Source of the DNA: Mycolicibacterium chubuense
GTDB taxonomy: Bacteria > Actinomycetota > Actinomycetes > Mycobacteriales > Mycobacteriaceae
Reading direction: 5' to 3'
Length of the DNA: 64,000 bases
Assembly (NCBI RefSeq): GCF_001044255.1
Contig: NZ_JYNX01000035.1
Coordinates: 12,800-76,799, forward strand
In this document: positions 1 to 8,445 of the stretch, in pieces
Layout: each line of letters starts with the position of its first letter
How positions within the stretch are numbered: the first letter of the stretch is position 1
Notes under the pieces: generated by a model
Seen by the model: only the letters and a program-made list of their open reading frames with translations
The model's database searches: none
Told to the model about the DNA's origin: nothing
Translations under genes and position numbers: made by a program

Positions 1-107
1 ACGCGGCCATGGCCAACATCGTGCGCACCATCGCCGACGATCCGCGGGTGGGGCTGACGATTCCGAGGCTGCTGAGGAAGTTGCGACCCATGTTCATGGC
101 TGACTGA
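1..107 (+). CDS. 3' end of an unidentified coding sequence
   Basis: Reading from base 3, the frame stays open to a TGA at 105-107 and nearly every third codon position is G or C, so this looks like the coding tail of a gene that begins before the window. The visible end is basic and amphipathic (TIPRLLRKLRPMFMAD). I do not recognise the family. The stop sits in a tandem TGAC-TGAC at 101-108. Deleting one copy would join this frame to the fadD17 frame, so this segment and the 5' end of fadD17 must be interpreted together. Confidence 0.5.
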   Translation, partial: AAMANIVRTIADDPRVGLTIPRLLRKLRPMFMAD

Positions 108-159
108 CGTCGAGGACCGAGGCGTCTACGATATCGATGGCGCCGGAGAGCCGTCGTTC

Positions 160-1578
160 GTGAACTGGCGCAGCCACATTCGGCAGGCCGCCGCGCTGGC
201 GGCGGCGCTGCGGGTGCGCCTGGATCCGACACGGCCACCCCATGTCGGGGTACTGGCGGGCAACACGCCGTTCTTCTCCGCGGTGCTGGTGGCCGCGGCG
301 CTCTCGGGCGTCGTGCCGGTCGGGCTGAACCCCACCCGGCGCGGGGCGGCATTGCAACGCGACATCGACCACGCGGACTGCCAGCTGGTCCTGGCCGACC
401 GCGCCAGCGCCGTGGACGGCATCGCGGCGATCGACGTCGAATCCTGTTCCTTCGCCGAGGAACTGGCCGCGCACGCCGATGCCGACGTCGAGTTCCGCCG
501 CGCGGACCCCGACGACCTGTTCATGCTGATCTTCACCTCGGGCACCAGCGGGGATCCCAAGGCGGTGCGCTGCACCCACGAGAAGGTCGCCGTCCCCGGG
601 CAGATGCTGGCCCAGCGGTTCGGCCTCGGCACCTCGGACACCTGCTACCTGTCCATGCCGCTGTTCCACTCGAACGCGATCATGGCCGGGTGGGCACCCG
701 CGGTGGCCGCGGGCGCGTCGATCGCGCTGCGACGCAGGTTCTCCGCCTCGCAGTTCTTCTCCGACATCCGCCGTGTCGGGGCCACGTACGCCAACTACGT
801 CGGCAAGCCGCTGTCCTACATCCTGGCCACGCTCGAGCGCCCAGACGACACCGACAACCCGCTGCGCGTCGCCTACGGCAACGAGGGCGCGCCGCGGGAT
901 CTGACGCGCTTCGCGCGCCGGTTCGCCGTCGAGGTGGTCGACGGGTTCGGGTCGAGCGAAGGCGGGGTGTCGATCGCGCGTACGCCCGACACACCCGAGG
1001 GTGCGCTCGGTCCGCTCGTCGGCGGCGTGACGATCCTCGATGTCGACACCGGCGAGGAGTGCCCACCCGGGGTGATCGGCGAACTGGTCAACACCGACGG
1101 GCCGGGCCAGTTCCGCGGCTACTACCGGGATCCCGACGCCGAAGCCGACCGCATGCGGGGCGGGGTCTACCACAGCGGTGACCTGGCCTACCGGGACGCG
1201 AACGGTTTCGCCTACTTCGCCGGCCGCCTCGGTGACTGGATGCGGGTCGACGGCGAGAACCTCGGGACCGCGCCGATCGAGCGCATCCTCATGCGCTACC
1301 CCGGCGTCACCGAGGCCGTGGTCTACCCGATTCCCGACGAGGCTGTCGGGGACCGGGTGATGGCAGCGCTGGTCCTGCCCGATCCGGCGGACTTCGATCC
1401 GTCGGCATTCGCCGAATTCCTCTCTCGCCAGGACGATCTCGGCCCCAAACAGTGGCCCGCGTTCGTGCGGATCGCCACCGCGCTGCCACGCACCGAGACG
1501 TTCAAGGTGGTCAAGCGCCGGCTATCGGCCGACGCCACCGACTGCGATGATCCCGTGCACGAGATCGTCCGGCCGTGA
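160..1578 (+). CDS. fadD17: Steroid acyl-CoA synthetase FadD17
   Basis: This is an ATP-dependent acyl-CoA ligase of the ANL superfamily, about 472 residues. It would adenylate a steroid side-chain carboxylate and transfer it to CoA; characterised FadD17 prefers short (C5) steroid side chains. Visible motifs in order are the phosphate loop IFTSGTSGDPKAV, the A5 motif GFGSSEGG, the A7 region YHSGDLAYRD, DWMRVDGEN, and the C-terminal lysine region FKVVKRRLS. The first canonical start in frame is GTG 160. However, the family-like sequence DVEDRGVY lies upstream in the same frame at 106-129, so the true start is probably earlier. Its TGA overlaps the GTG of the next gene by 4 bases, so the two are likely translationally coupled in one operon with the KstD-like and KshA-like genes. 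Confidence 0.85.
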   Translation: MNWRSHIRQAAALAAALRVRLDPTRPPHVGVLAGNTPFFSAVLVAAALSGVVPVGLNPTRRGAALQRDIDHADCQLVLADRASAVDGIAAIDVESCSFAEELAAHADADVEFRRADPDDLFMLIFTSGTSGDPKAVRCTHEKVAVPGQMLAQRFGLGTSDTCYLSMPLFHSNAIMAGWAPAVAAGASIALRRRFSASQFFSDIRRVGATYANYVGKPLSYILATLERPDDTDNPLRVAYGNEGAPRDLTRFARRFAVEVVDGFGSSEGGVSIARTPDTPEGALGPLVGGVTILDVDTGEECPPGVIGELVNTDGPGQFRGYYRDPDAEADRMRGGVYHSGDLAYRDANGFAYFAGRLGDWMRVDGENLGTAPIERILMRYPGVTEAVVYPIPDEAVGDRVMAALVLPDPADFDPSAFAEFLSRQDDLGPKQWPAFVRIATALPRTETFKVVKRRLSADATDCDDPVHEIVRP

Positions 1579-3248
1579 TCGGATCCCGGCGCACCGACGT
1601 CGCCACGATGCTGCTCGACCGTCGCGGCGACCGGCACCCCGGTCTGCGCACCCGAGAGCGGCAGTGGTCGTGGGACGAGGTGGTGGCCGAATCGGCCGCG
1701 CGTGCCAGGCTGGCGACCGCACTGCATCACCAAAGATCCGACGACGCACCGTTTCACATCGGCGTCCTGCTCGACAACGTGCCGGACTTCGTGTTCTGGC
1801 TGGGCGGCGCCGCCCTCGCGGGCGCGACCGTCGTCGGCTTGAACCCCACCCGCGGTGCCTCGGATCTGGCCGCCGACATCCGGCACGCCGACTGCGCGAT
1901 GATCGTCACCGACGCCGGTGGCGCTGCGCGCCTCGCCGATCTAGATCACGGCGTCGCGGCCGACCTGATCCTGCGGGTCGACGACGACGGCTACCGCCGT
2001 CGCGTCGAGGAGTGTCGCGGAACAGCAGTTGCCGCCAAGGGTGTCGATGCGGACACCCTTCTGCTGCTGTTGTTCACCTCCGGCACCACCGGTACGTCGA
2101 AAGCCGTGCGTTGCACCCAGGGCAGGCTGGCCCGGATCGCCTACGCCGCGACCGACAAGTTCGGCCATCACCGCGGCGACGTCGACTACTGCTGCATGCC
2201 GCTGTTCCACGGCAACGCGCTGATGGCGCTGTGGGCGCCGGCGCTGGCCAACGGTGCGACGGTGTGCCTGACCCCGACGTTCTCGGCGTCCGGCTTCCTG
2301 CCCGACGTCCGGTTCTTCGGCGCCACGTTCTTCACCTACGTCGGCAAGGCACTGGCCTACCTGATGGCCACCCCCGAGGCCCCCGACGACGCCGACAACA
2401 CCCTGCAACGCGGATTCGGCACCGAGGCCTCCCCCGAGGACCAGAAGGAGTTCCGGCGCCGGTTCGGCGCCGAGTTGTTCGAGGGATACGGCTCCAGCGA
2501 GGGCGGCGCGGTCGCCGTACCGGACCCGGCCGCCCCGTCCGGCGCCCTGGGCCGTCCCGCCCACCCCGACGTGGTGGTCGTCGACCCAGGCACCGGAACG
2601 CCCTGTCCGCCTGCGGCTCTCTCCGCCACCGGACGGGTCCGCAACGCGGACGAGGCCATCGGCGAGATCGTAGACCGGCGTGCGGCGCGGGACTTCGAAG
2701 GCTACTACCGCAACGACGCCGCCGACGCCGAGCGGACCCGCAACGGCTGGTACTGGACCGGCGACCTCGGCTACGTCGACACCGAAGGGTTCCTGTACTT
2801 CGCGGGCCGACGAGGCGACTGGATCCGCGTCGACGGCGAGAACATCTCGGCACTGACCGTCGAACGCGTGCTGCGACGCCGTCCCGACGTCATCGCCGCC
2901 GCGGTGTACGGAGTTCCCGACCCGCGTTCGGGAGACCAGGTGATGGCCGCGGTCGAGGTCGCCGATCCGCGCACCTTCGACGCCGTCGGCTTCGCCGACT
3001 TCATCGCCTCGCAGGATGATCTGGGCGCCAAGGGGTTTCCGCGACTGCTCCGGGTGTCGGCGAACCTGCCGGCCACCGGGTCGAACAAGATCCTCAAACG
3101 CGATCTGCAGGCAGAGCGCTGGCACACCGCGGAGGAGGTGTACCGCTGGACCGGCCGCGGGCAACCGGAGTACCGCCTCATGAGCGCCGCCGACCGGCAG
3201 GCGCTCGACGACGAGTTCGCCGCGTACGGAAGGAAAGCCCATGTCTGA
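1575..3248 (+). CDS. Acyl-CoA synthetase, FadD1/FadD17-like
   Basis: A second ANL-superfamily acyl-CoA ligase, 557 residues, clearly paralogous to the preceding FadD17. Both share the short N-terminal subdomain, GLNPTR near residue 90 and the VDGEN motif. Visible motifs are the phosphate loop LFTSGTTGTSKAV, GYGSSEGG, YWTGDLGY, DWIRVDGENI, and the C-terminal NKILKRDL lysine region. It carries a C-terminal extension of about 35 residues after that lysine (EEVYRWTGRG onward) that FadD17 lacks. The GTG start overlaps the fadD17 stop and its own TGA lies inside the first codons of the next gene, so it is embedded in the operon. The substrate is inferred to be a steroid or fatty acid and cannot be read from sequence. 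Confidence 0.8.
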   Translation: MIGSRRTDVATMLLDRRGDRHPGLRTRERQWSWDEVVAESAARARLATALHHQRSDDAPFHIGVLLDNVPDFVFWLGGAALAGATVVGLNPTRGASDLAADIRHADCAMIVTDAGGAARLADLDHGVAADLILRVDDDGYRRRVEECRGTAVAAKGVDADTLLLLLFTSGTTGTSKAVRCTQGRLARIAYAATDKFGHHRGDVDYCCMPLFHGNALMALWAPALANGATVCLTPTFSASGFLPDVRFFGATFFTYVGKALAYLMATPEAPDDADNTLQRGFGTEASPEDQKEFRRRFGAELFEGYGSSEGGAVAVPDPAAPSGALGRPAHPDVVVVDPGTGTPCPPAALSATGRVRNADEAIGEIVDRRAARDFEGYYRNDAADAERTRNGWYWTGDLGYVDTEGFLYFAGRRGDWIRVDGENISALTVERVLRRRPDVIAAAVYGVPDPRSGDQVMAAVEVADPRTFDAVGFADFIASQDDLGAKGFPRLLRVSANLPATGSNKILKRDLQAERWHTAEEVYRWTGRGQPEYRLMSAADRQALDDEFAAYGRKAHV

Positions 3249-4824
3249 CGGGATGAGCGCTCGCGCGAAGACCATCCAGCACTGGGACGAAGAGACCGAC
3301 GTGCTGGTCGCCGGGTCGGGTGCAGGCGGGGTCACCGGCGCCTACACCGCGGCGCGCGAGGGCCTCGACGTCCTGCTGATCGAGGCGTCGGACAGGTTCG
3401 GCGGCACCACCGCATATTCCGGCGGCGGCGGCATGTGGTTCCCGTGCAACCCCGTCCTGCAGCGCGCCGGCGTCGACGACACCCTCGACGACGCATTGGA
3501 GTACTACAACGCCGTCGTCGGCGACCGCACACCCGCCGCGCTGCGCGAGGCCTACGTGCGTGGCGGCGCACCGCTGATCGCCTACCTCGAAGCCGATGAG
3601 CAACTGAAGTTCTCGCTGCTGCCCTGGCCCGACTACTTCGGCTCCGCCCCGAAGGCACGCACCGACGGTATGCGGCACATCGCGGCCAAGCCGCTACGGA
3701 CCGCCGCCGCAACCGATCTCATCGAGCTCATCCGCGGCCCGCTCGACACCGATCGTCTCGGCCGTCCACAGCCCGAGGACTACTTCGTCGGCGGCCGTGC
3801 ACTGATCGCCCGCTTCCTCATCGCGCTGCGCCGCCACCCCCACGCCGCCGTCCGGCTGAACACCGCGCTGACCCGCCTCGTCGTCGAGGACGGCGCGGTG
3901 GTGGGCGCGGTGGTGACGACCGACGAGGGCAGCCGGGCCATTCGGACCCGCCGCGGCGTGCTGCTCGCTGCGGGCGGATTCGAGCACAACGACGAGATGC
4001 GGTCCCACTACGGCGTGCCGGGCCGATCCACCGACACGATGGGGCCGCCGTCGAATCGCGGGCTGGCGCATCTGGCGGGGATCGCCGCCGGCGCCGACAC
4101 GGATCTGATGGACCAGGCCTGGTGGTCGCCCGGCCTCACCCATCCCGACGGCACATCGGCCTTCGCCCTGTGGTTCACCGGCGGCATCTTCGTCGACGAC
4201 GACGGCCGGCGGTTCGTCAACGAGTCGGCGGCCTACGACCGGCTGGGCCGGGGGGTGCTGGCGGCGATGGCCGACGGCGCGGTGACGTTGCCCTACTGGA
4301 TGGTCTACGACGACCGTGAGGGGGTCGTGCCGCCGGTGAAGGCGCCGAACGTGTCGATGGTCGAGACCGAGCGCTACGTGGAGGCCGGATTGTGGCGCAC
4401 CGCAGACACTCTCGCCGACCTGGCCGCGGCGATCGGCGTGCCCGCGTCGAATCTGGAGGACACCGTGGCGCGCTTCAACGAGTTCGCGCGCAGCGGCGTC
4501 GACGAGGACTTCGGCCGTGGCGCCGAAGCCTACGACCGCGCGTTCTCCGGCGGGGCGTCACCGCTGGTTCCGATCGATCACCCGCCGTTCCACGCGGCCG
4601 CGTTCGGCGTTTCCGATCTGGGCACCAAGGGCGGCCTGCGCACCGACGCCGCGGCGCGGGTCCTCGACACCGCGGGCGCGGTGATCCCGGGTCTCTACGC
4701 AGCGGGAAACACGATGGCCGCCCCCAGCGGCACCGCCTACCCCGGCGGCGGCAACCCCATCGGCACCAGCATGGTGTTCAGCCACCTGGCCGTGCTGGAC
4801 ATGACAGGAAGGACCCGTCCATGA
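3241..4824 (+). CDS. KstD-like FAD-dependent 3-ketosteroid dehydrogenase
   Basis: A 527-residue flavoprotein of the 3-ketosteroid delta1-dehydrogenase / fumarate reductase group. The dinucleotide-binding motif VLVAGSGAGGVTGAYTA lies near residue 21, and the C-terminal FAD loop GLYAAGN is followed by TAYPGGGNPIG. The Tyr-Pro-Gly-x-Gly in that stretch matches the position of the catalytic Tyr and Gly in KstD (YPGPG in the kstD gene at 45709). It diverges from that kstD, is about 30 residues shorter, and may use a different steroid or be a KstD2/KstD3-type isozyme. It starts 8 bases before the stop of the upstream ligase and its TGA overlaps the ATG of the KshA-like gene. The pairing suggests coupled delta1-dehydrogenation and 9-alpha-hydroxylation. 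Confidence 0.75.
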   Translation: MSDGMSARAKTIQHWDEETDVLVAGSGAGGVTGAYTAAREGLDVLLIEASDRFGGTTAYSGGGGMWFPCNPVLQRAGVDDTLDDALEYYNAVVGDRTPAALREAYVRGGAPLIAYLEADEQLKFSLLPWPDYFGSAPKARTDGMRHIAAKPLRTAAATDLIELIRGPLDTDRLGRPQPEDYFVGGRALIARFLIALRRHPHAAVRLNTALTRLVVEDGAVVGAVVTTDEGSRAIRTRRGVLLAAGGFEHNDEMRSHYGVPGRSTDTMGPPSNRGLAHLAGIAAGADTDLMDQAWWSPGLTHPDGTSAFALWFTGGIFVDDDGRRFVNESAAYDRLGRGVLAAMADGAVTLPYWMVYDDREGVVPPVKAPNVSMVETERYVEAGLWRTADTLADLAAAIGVPASNLEDTVARFNEFARSGVDEDFGRGAEAYDRAFSGGASPLVPIDHPPFHAAAFGVSDLGTKGGLRTDAAARVLDTAGAVIPGLYAAGNTMAAPSGTAYPGGGNPIGTSMVFSHLAVLDMTGRTRP

Positions 4825-5981
4825 CCGAGCAGATCCGTGAGATCGACACCGGGGCCGCGATGACACGCTACGCCCGCGGCTGGCACTGCCTCGGGCTCGC
4901 CGAGACGTTTCGGGATGGAAAGCCGCACAGCATTAACGCTTTCGGCACCATGCTCGTGGTCTTCGCCGATTCCACCGGCGCGCTCAAAGTCCTCGACGGG
5001 TACTGCCGCCACATGGGCGGCAACCTCGGCCAGGGCACCGTCAAGGGCGACGACATCGCGTGCCCGTTCCACGACTGGCGGTGGCGCGGCGACGGCAGAT
5101 GCTCACTGGTGCCGTACGCGAAGCGGACCCCGCGGATGGCGCGGACCAGAGCGTGGCGCACCACCGAGGTGAACGGCCAGCTGCTGGTCTGGCACGACCC
5201 GGAGGGCTCCACGCCGCCGGCCGAGCTCACCCCGCCGACGATCGAGGGCTACGACGAGGGCCGCTGGTCGCCCTGGCAGTGGAGTTCCATCCTCATCGAG
5301 GGCGCGCACTGCCGCGAGATCGTCGACAACAACGTCGACATGGCGCACTTCTTCTACATCCACCACGCGTATCCGACCTACTTCAAGAACGTGATCGAAG
5401 GGCACACCGCCAGCCAGTACATGGAGTCCAAACCGCGGCCCGACTACACAGCAGATCCCGAGAAGCTCTGGGAAGGAACACACCTGAGGTCGGAGGCCAC
5501 GTACTTCGGGCCCGCCTACATGATCAACTGGCTGCACAACGACCTGGCGCCCGGTTTCACCGTCGAGGTGGCGCTGATCAACTGCCACTACCCGGTGACA
5601 CACCACTCCTTCGTGCTGCAGTGGGGCGTGGCCGTCGCCGAGATGCCCGGACTGCCCGCCGACAAGGCCGCCAAGCTCGCGGCGGCGATGAACCGGACGT
5701 TCGGCGAAGGCTTCCTCCAGGACGTCGAAATCTGGAAGAACAAGACCCGCATCGACAACCCGTTGCTGACCGAGGAGGACGGCCCGGTGTACCAGCACCG
5801 GCGCTGGTATCAGCAGTTCTACGTCGACGCCGCCGACGTCACGCCCGACATGACCGACCGCTTCGAGCAGGAGGTCGACACCACCCACGCCTTTGATCTG
5901 TGGCAACAGGAGGTGGAACACAACCTGGCCCGCATCGCCGCGGACAAGACGGCCGCACCGACAGACACAGCAAACAAGTAG
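4821..5981 (+). CDS. KshA-like Rieske oxygenase (second 3-ketosteroid 9-alpha-hydroxylase oxygenase)
   Basis: A 386-residue Rieske non-haem iron oxygenase closely resembling the KshA encoded at 31907. The [2Fe-2S] ligands are Cys62, His64, Cys81 and His84 (CRHMGG and CPFHDWRW). The mononuclear iron region is DNNVDMAHFFYIHH, with the His-x4-His spacing typical of KshA. The C-terminal WYQQFYVD and DMTDRFE segments are shared with KshA. KshA with reductase KshB hydroxylates C9 of androstadienedione and triggers ring B opening. Multiple KshA paralogues with different side-chain preferences are known in actinobacteria. ATG 4821 overlaps the KstD-like stop (ATGA), so both should be co-translated. 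Substrate preference is unknown. Confidence 0.88.
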   Translation: MTEQIREIDTGAAMTRYARGWHCLGLAETFRDGKPHSINAFGTMLVVFADSTGALKVLDGYCRHMGGNLGQGTVKGDDIACPFHDWRWRGDGRCSLVPYAKRTPRMARTRAWRTTEVNGQLLVWHDPEGSTPPAELTPPTIEGYDEGRWSPWQWSSILIEGAHCREIVDNNVDMAHFFYIHHAYPTYFKNVIEGHTASQYMESKPRPDYTADPEKLWEGTHLRSEATYFGPAYMINWLHNDLAPGFTVEVALINCHYPVTHHSFVLQWGVAVAEMPGLPADKAAKLAAAMNRTFGEGFLQDVEIWKNKTRIDNPLLTEEDGPVYQHRRWYQQFYVDAADVTPDMTDRFEQEVDTTHAFDLWQQEVEHNLARIAADKTAAPTDTANK

Positions 5982-6036
5982 TTGCAAAGGCCAGTTCCCT
6001 GGACAAGGCCGATGTCGGAACGGCAGGATTTCAGCC

Positions 6037-6723
6037 ATGATCCGAGCCGCCGTCGTCCGGTTCGTCGCGGTGGCGTCGGCCGCGCTCGTCGTGACCTCCT
6101 GCGGCTCGCCCACCGGAGGGGATCCGTCCGCATCGGCGCCGGCGGGTCCCGTCGCCAGCGCCCCGCCTCCGGCCACCGCAGAGCCGAGCGCGCCTGCGCC
6201 GAAGGCCCAGACGATTCGCGACTACATCACGGCTAACGGCCTGCAGGAGACCGTGATCCACCGCGGGGACGCCGGCGCCCCGACTGTCGACCTGCCGTGG
6301 ATGGACGGCTGGGAGGACGCGGGTTCCCTCACCCCGGAGTGGGCCTATTCCGCCGTCGTCTACCGGGGACCCCGGCCCGAGGACTACACACCGAACATCG
6401 TGGTGCTGATGTCGAAGCTGACCGGCGCCGCCGATCCGCAGGCGCTGATCGACTCGGCTCCCGGCGAGCTCGCGGCCCTCACCGGCTGGACGCCGATCGG
6501 GGAACAGGGTCCGGGCGGTCGCGACGACTACCCCAGCTACCGGCTCGACGGCACGTGGGTGCGAGACGGCGTCACCAAGGTCGTGGCGCAGACGACGGTG
6601 GTGGTCCCCGCCGACGACGGCGTCTATGTGGTGCAGTTCAACGCTGATGCCGCGCAGAGCGAATTCGACATCGCTACAGCCGGTTTGACCACCATCACCC
6701 AGCAGGCCATCATCCTGCCCTGA
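6037..6723 (+). CDS. LpqN/LpqT-type lipoprotein
   Basis: A 228-residue predicted secreted lipoprotein. The N-terminus has a basic start, a hydrophobic core and a lipobox VVTSC (Cys25 would be acylated), followed by a Pro/Ala/Ser-rich linker of about 35 residues. The globular part (IRDYITANGLQET, GWEDAGSLTPEWAY, VVVPADDGVYVVQF) resembles the mycobacterial LpqN/LpqT/Mtc28 family of cell-envelope proteins. ATG 6037 is preceded by AGGA at 6025-6028 and gives a complete signal peptide, whereas upstream in-frame codons would bury it. It lies 55 bases after the KshA-like gene and converges with ilvX. Function is not established. Confidence 0.78.
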   Translation: MIRAAVVRFVAVASAALVVTSCGSPTGGDPSASAPAGPVASAPPPATAEPSAPAPKAQTIRDYITANGLQETVIHRGDAGAPTVDLPWMDGWEDAGSLTPEWAYSAVVYRGPRPEDYTPNIVVLMSKLTGAADPQALIDSAPGELAALTGWTPIGEQGPGGRDDYPSYRLDGTWVRDGVTKVVAQTTVVVPADDGVYVVQFNADAAQSEFDIATAGLTTITQQAIILP

Positions 6724-6729
6724 GGCGGG

Positions 6730-8319
6730 TCAGGACAGCAGCGACGGCACGATCGCGTCGATCAGGTGCGGGCCCGGCTCGGCGAACGCGTCGGCCAGCG
6801 CCGCCGTCAGCTCCTCTGCGGTGCGGACACGGCGGCCGGGCACGCCGAGGCCTTCGGCGATCCGCACGAAATCGATGGCGGGAGAACCCAGGTCGAGCAG
6901 TTCGCGCGCCTTCGGGCCGGGCTGGGCGCCGCTGCCGGCACCCACGCGCTGCAGCTCGATCCGCAGGATGTCGTAGGCGCCGTTGTTGAAGATCACCGTC
7001 GTGACGTCGAGATTCTCGCGGGCCTGCGTCCACAGCGCCGAAAGGGTGTAGAGCGCCGAACCGTCGGCCTGCAACGACACCACCGGGCGGTCCGGGGCGG
7101 CGATCGCCGCGCCCACCGCGGCCGGGATGCCGTAGCCGATGGCGCCTCCGGTCAGGGTCAGCACGTCGTGGGCCGGGGCGCCGGCGGTCGCCGCGGCGAC
7201 ACCGACTCCCGCGGTGTTGGATTCGTCGACGACGATGGCCCCCTCGGGCAGCAGGGCGCCGATCACGGTGGCCGCGGCGAACGCGTTCAGCTCGCCGGTC
7301 GGCAGATCCGGCCGTGCCGCGGGCGCCACGGTCGCGGTGCTGCCCGGCGCCACCTCGTCGGCCAGATGTTCCAGCGCCGCGGCCGCGCCGCGATGCGACG
7401 CGAGCGTGTGCACCGTGCACCCGTCGGGCACCAGATCGCTCGGCTTGCCGGGATAGGCGAAGAACGACACCGGAGACACCGCACCCGCCAGCACCAGGTG
7501 TCGCGCCCCGGCCAGCTGTTCGGCGGCGGCCTCGGCGAAGTACGCGAGCCGCTCCACCGCGGGCACCCCCGCACCCCGCTCGAGCCGCGCCGGGAACGTC
7601 TCGCAGAGCACCGTCGCTCCGGTGGCCTCGCCGATGCGGACCGCGGCTGCGAGTCCCGGTCCGTGGGTCGCGTCGCCGCCGATGAGCAGCACGGTGCGTT
7701 CCCCGGAGCGCAGCGCCGACGCGGCGACGCGTACCGCGTCGTCATCGAGGATGCCGTCGAGTGCGAAGCCATCGCCACGCTCGGCGCCGACCGTGCCGGT
7801 GGCTTCACGCTCGGCCGACGTGGCCCCGTCGCTCCACGAGACGTCGGCGGGCAGGATCAGCGTCGACACCACGCCGCGCCGGGCAGCCTCGAGGGCGGCC
7901 ACGGTGTCGGCCGCGACGTCGCCGGGCCGCAGCGTGCGGTGCACCCACCCCGACACGGAGCCCGCGACCGCGTCGATGTCGGATTCCAGTGGGGCGTCGT
8001 ACTTCTTGTGATAGGTGGCGTGATCGCCGACCACGACGACCATCGGGGTGTGCGCACGGCGCGCGTTGTGGAGGTTGGCCAGGCCGTTGCCCAGCCCGGG
8101 ACCGAGGTGCAGAAGGACCGCGGCCGGTGTGCCGGCGATCCGGGCGTACCCGTCGGCGGCGCCGGTGGCCACGCCCTCGAAAAGCGTGAGCACGCCGCGC
8201 ATGCCGCCGACGGTGTCCAGCGCGGCGACGAAGTGCATCTCCGACGTGCCGGGGTTGGCGAAGCAGACGTCGACGCCCGCACCGACGAGGGTGGTCAGCA
8301 GGGAATGCGCACCGTTCAT
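6730..8319 (-). CDS. ilvX: Thiamine-diphosphate enzyme IlvX (acetohydroxyacid synthase-like)
   Basis: A 529-residue ThDP-dependent enzyme of the acetolactate synthase / benzoylformate decarboxylase superfamily. The N-terminal PYR domain has the cofactor-activating Glu48 in TLFEGVATGAADGYAR. The C-terminal PP domain has ADGSALYTL followed about 25 residues later by FNNGAYDIL. The usual GDGS metal-binding motif reads ADGS here. It resembles Rv3509c (IlvX), which sits at the same place in M. tuberculosis. True acetolactate synthase activity is doubtful because no regulatory subunit gene is nearby. ATG 8319 is chosen because GAGGAG lies 6 bases upstream; a longer reading frame has no such site. 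It is divergent from the AAA ATPase gene and converges with the lipoprotein gene with a 6-base gap. Confidence 0.8.
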   Translation of the reverse strand: MNGAHSLLTTLVGAGVDVCFANPGTSEMHFVAALDTVGGMRGVLTLFEGVATGAADGYARIAGTPAAVLLHLGPGLGNGLANLHNARRAHTPMVVVVGDHATYHKKYDAPLESDIDAVAGSVSGWVHRTLRPGDVAADTVAALEAARRGVVSTLILPADVSWSDGATSAEREATGTVGAERGDGFALDGILDDDAVRVAASALRSGERTVLLIGGDATHGPGLAAAVRIGEATGATVLCETFPARLERGAGVPAVERLAYFAEAAAEQLAGARHLVLAGAVSPVSFFAYPGKPSDLVPDGCTVHTLASHRGAAAALEHLADEVAPGSTATVAPAARPDLPTGELNAFAAATVIGALLPEGAIVVDESNTAGVGVAAATAGAPAHDVLTLTGGAIGYGIPAAVGAAIAAPDRPVVSLQADGSALYTLSALWTQARENLDVTTVIFNNGAYDILRIELQRVGAGSGAQPGPKARELLDLGSPAIDFVRIAEGLGVPGRRVRTAEELTAALADAFAEPGPHLIDAIVPSLLS

Positions 8320-8445
8320 GTGTGCTCCTCGGAATCGTCCGTGCGATAGTGAGCCCTCCGGCACTGTGTCAGGATTGCGTGCCGACTGGGCGGGCTCGGC
8401 GAAAATCGCCTGTCATCAGGGCCCCTGGTCACGTACTTTGAGCCG

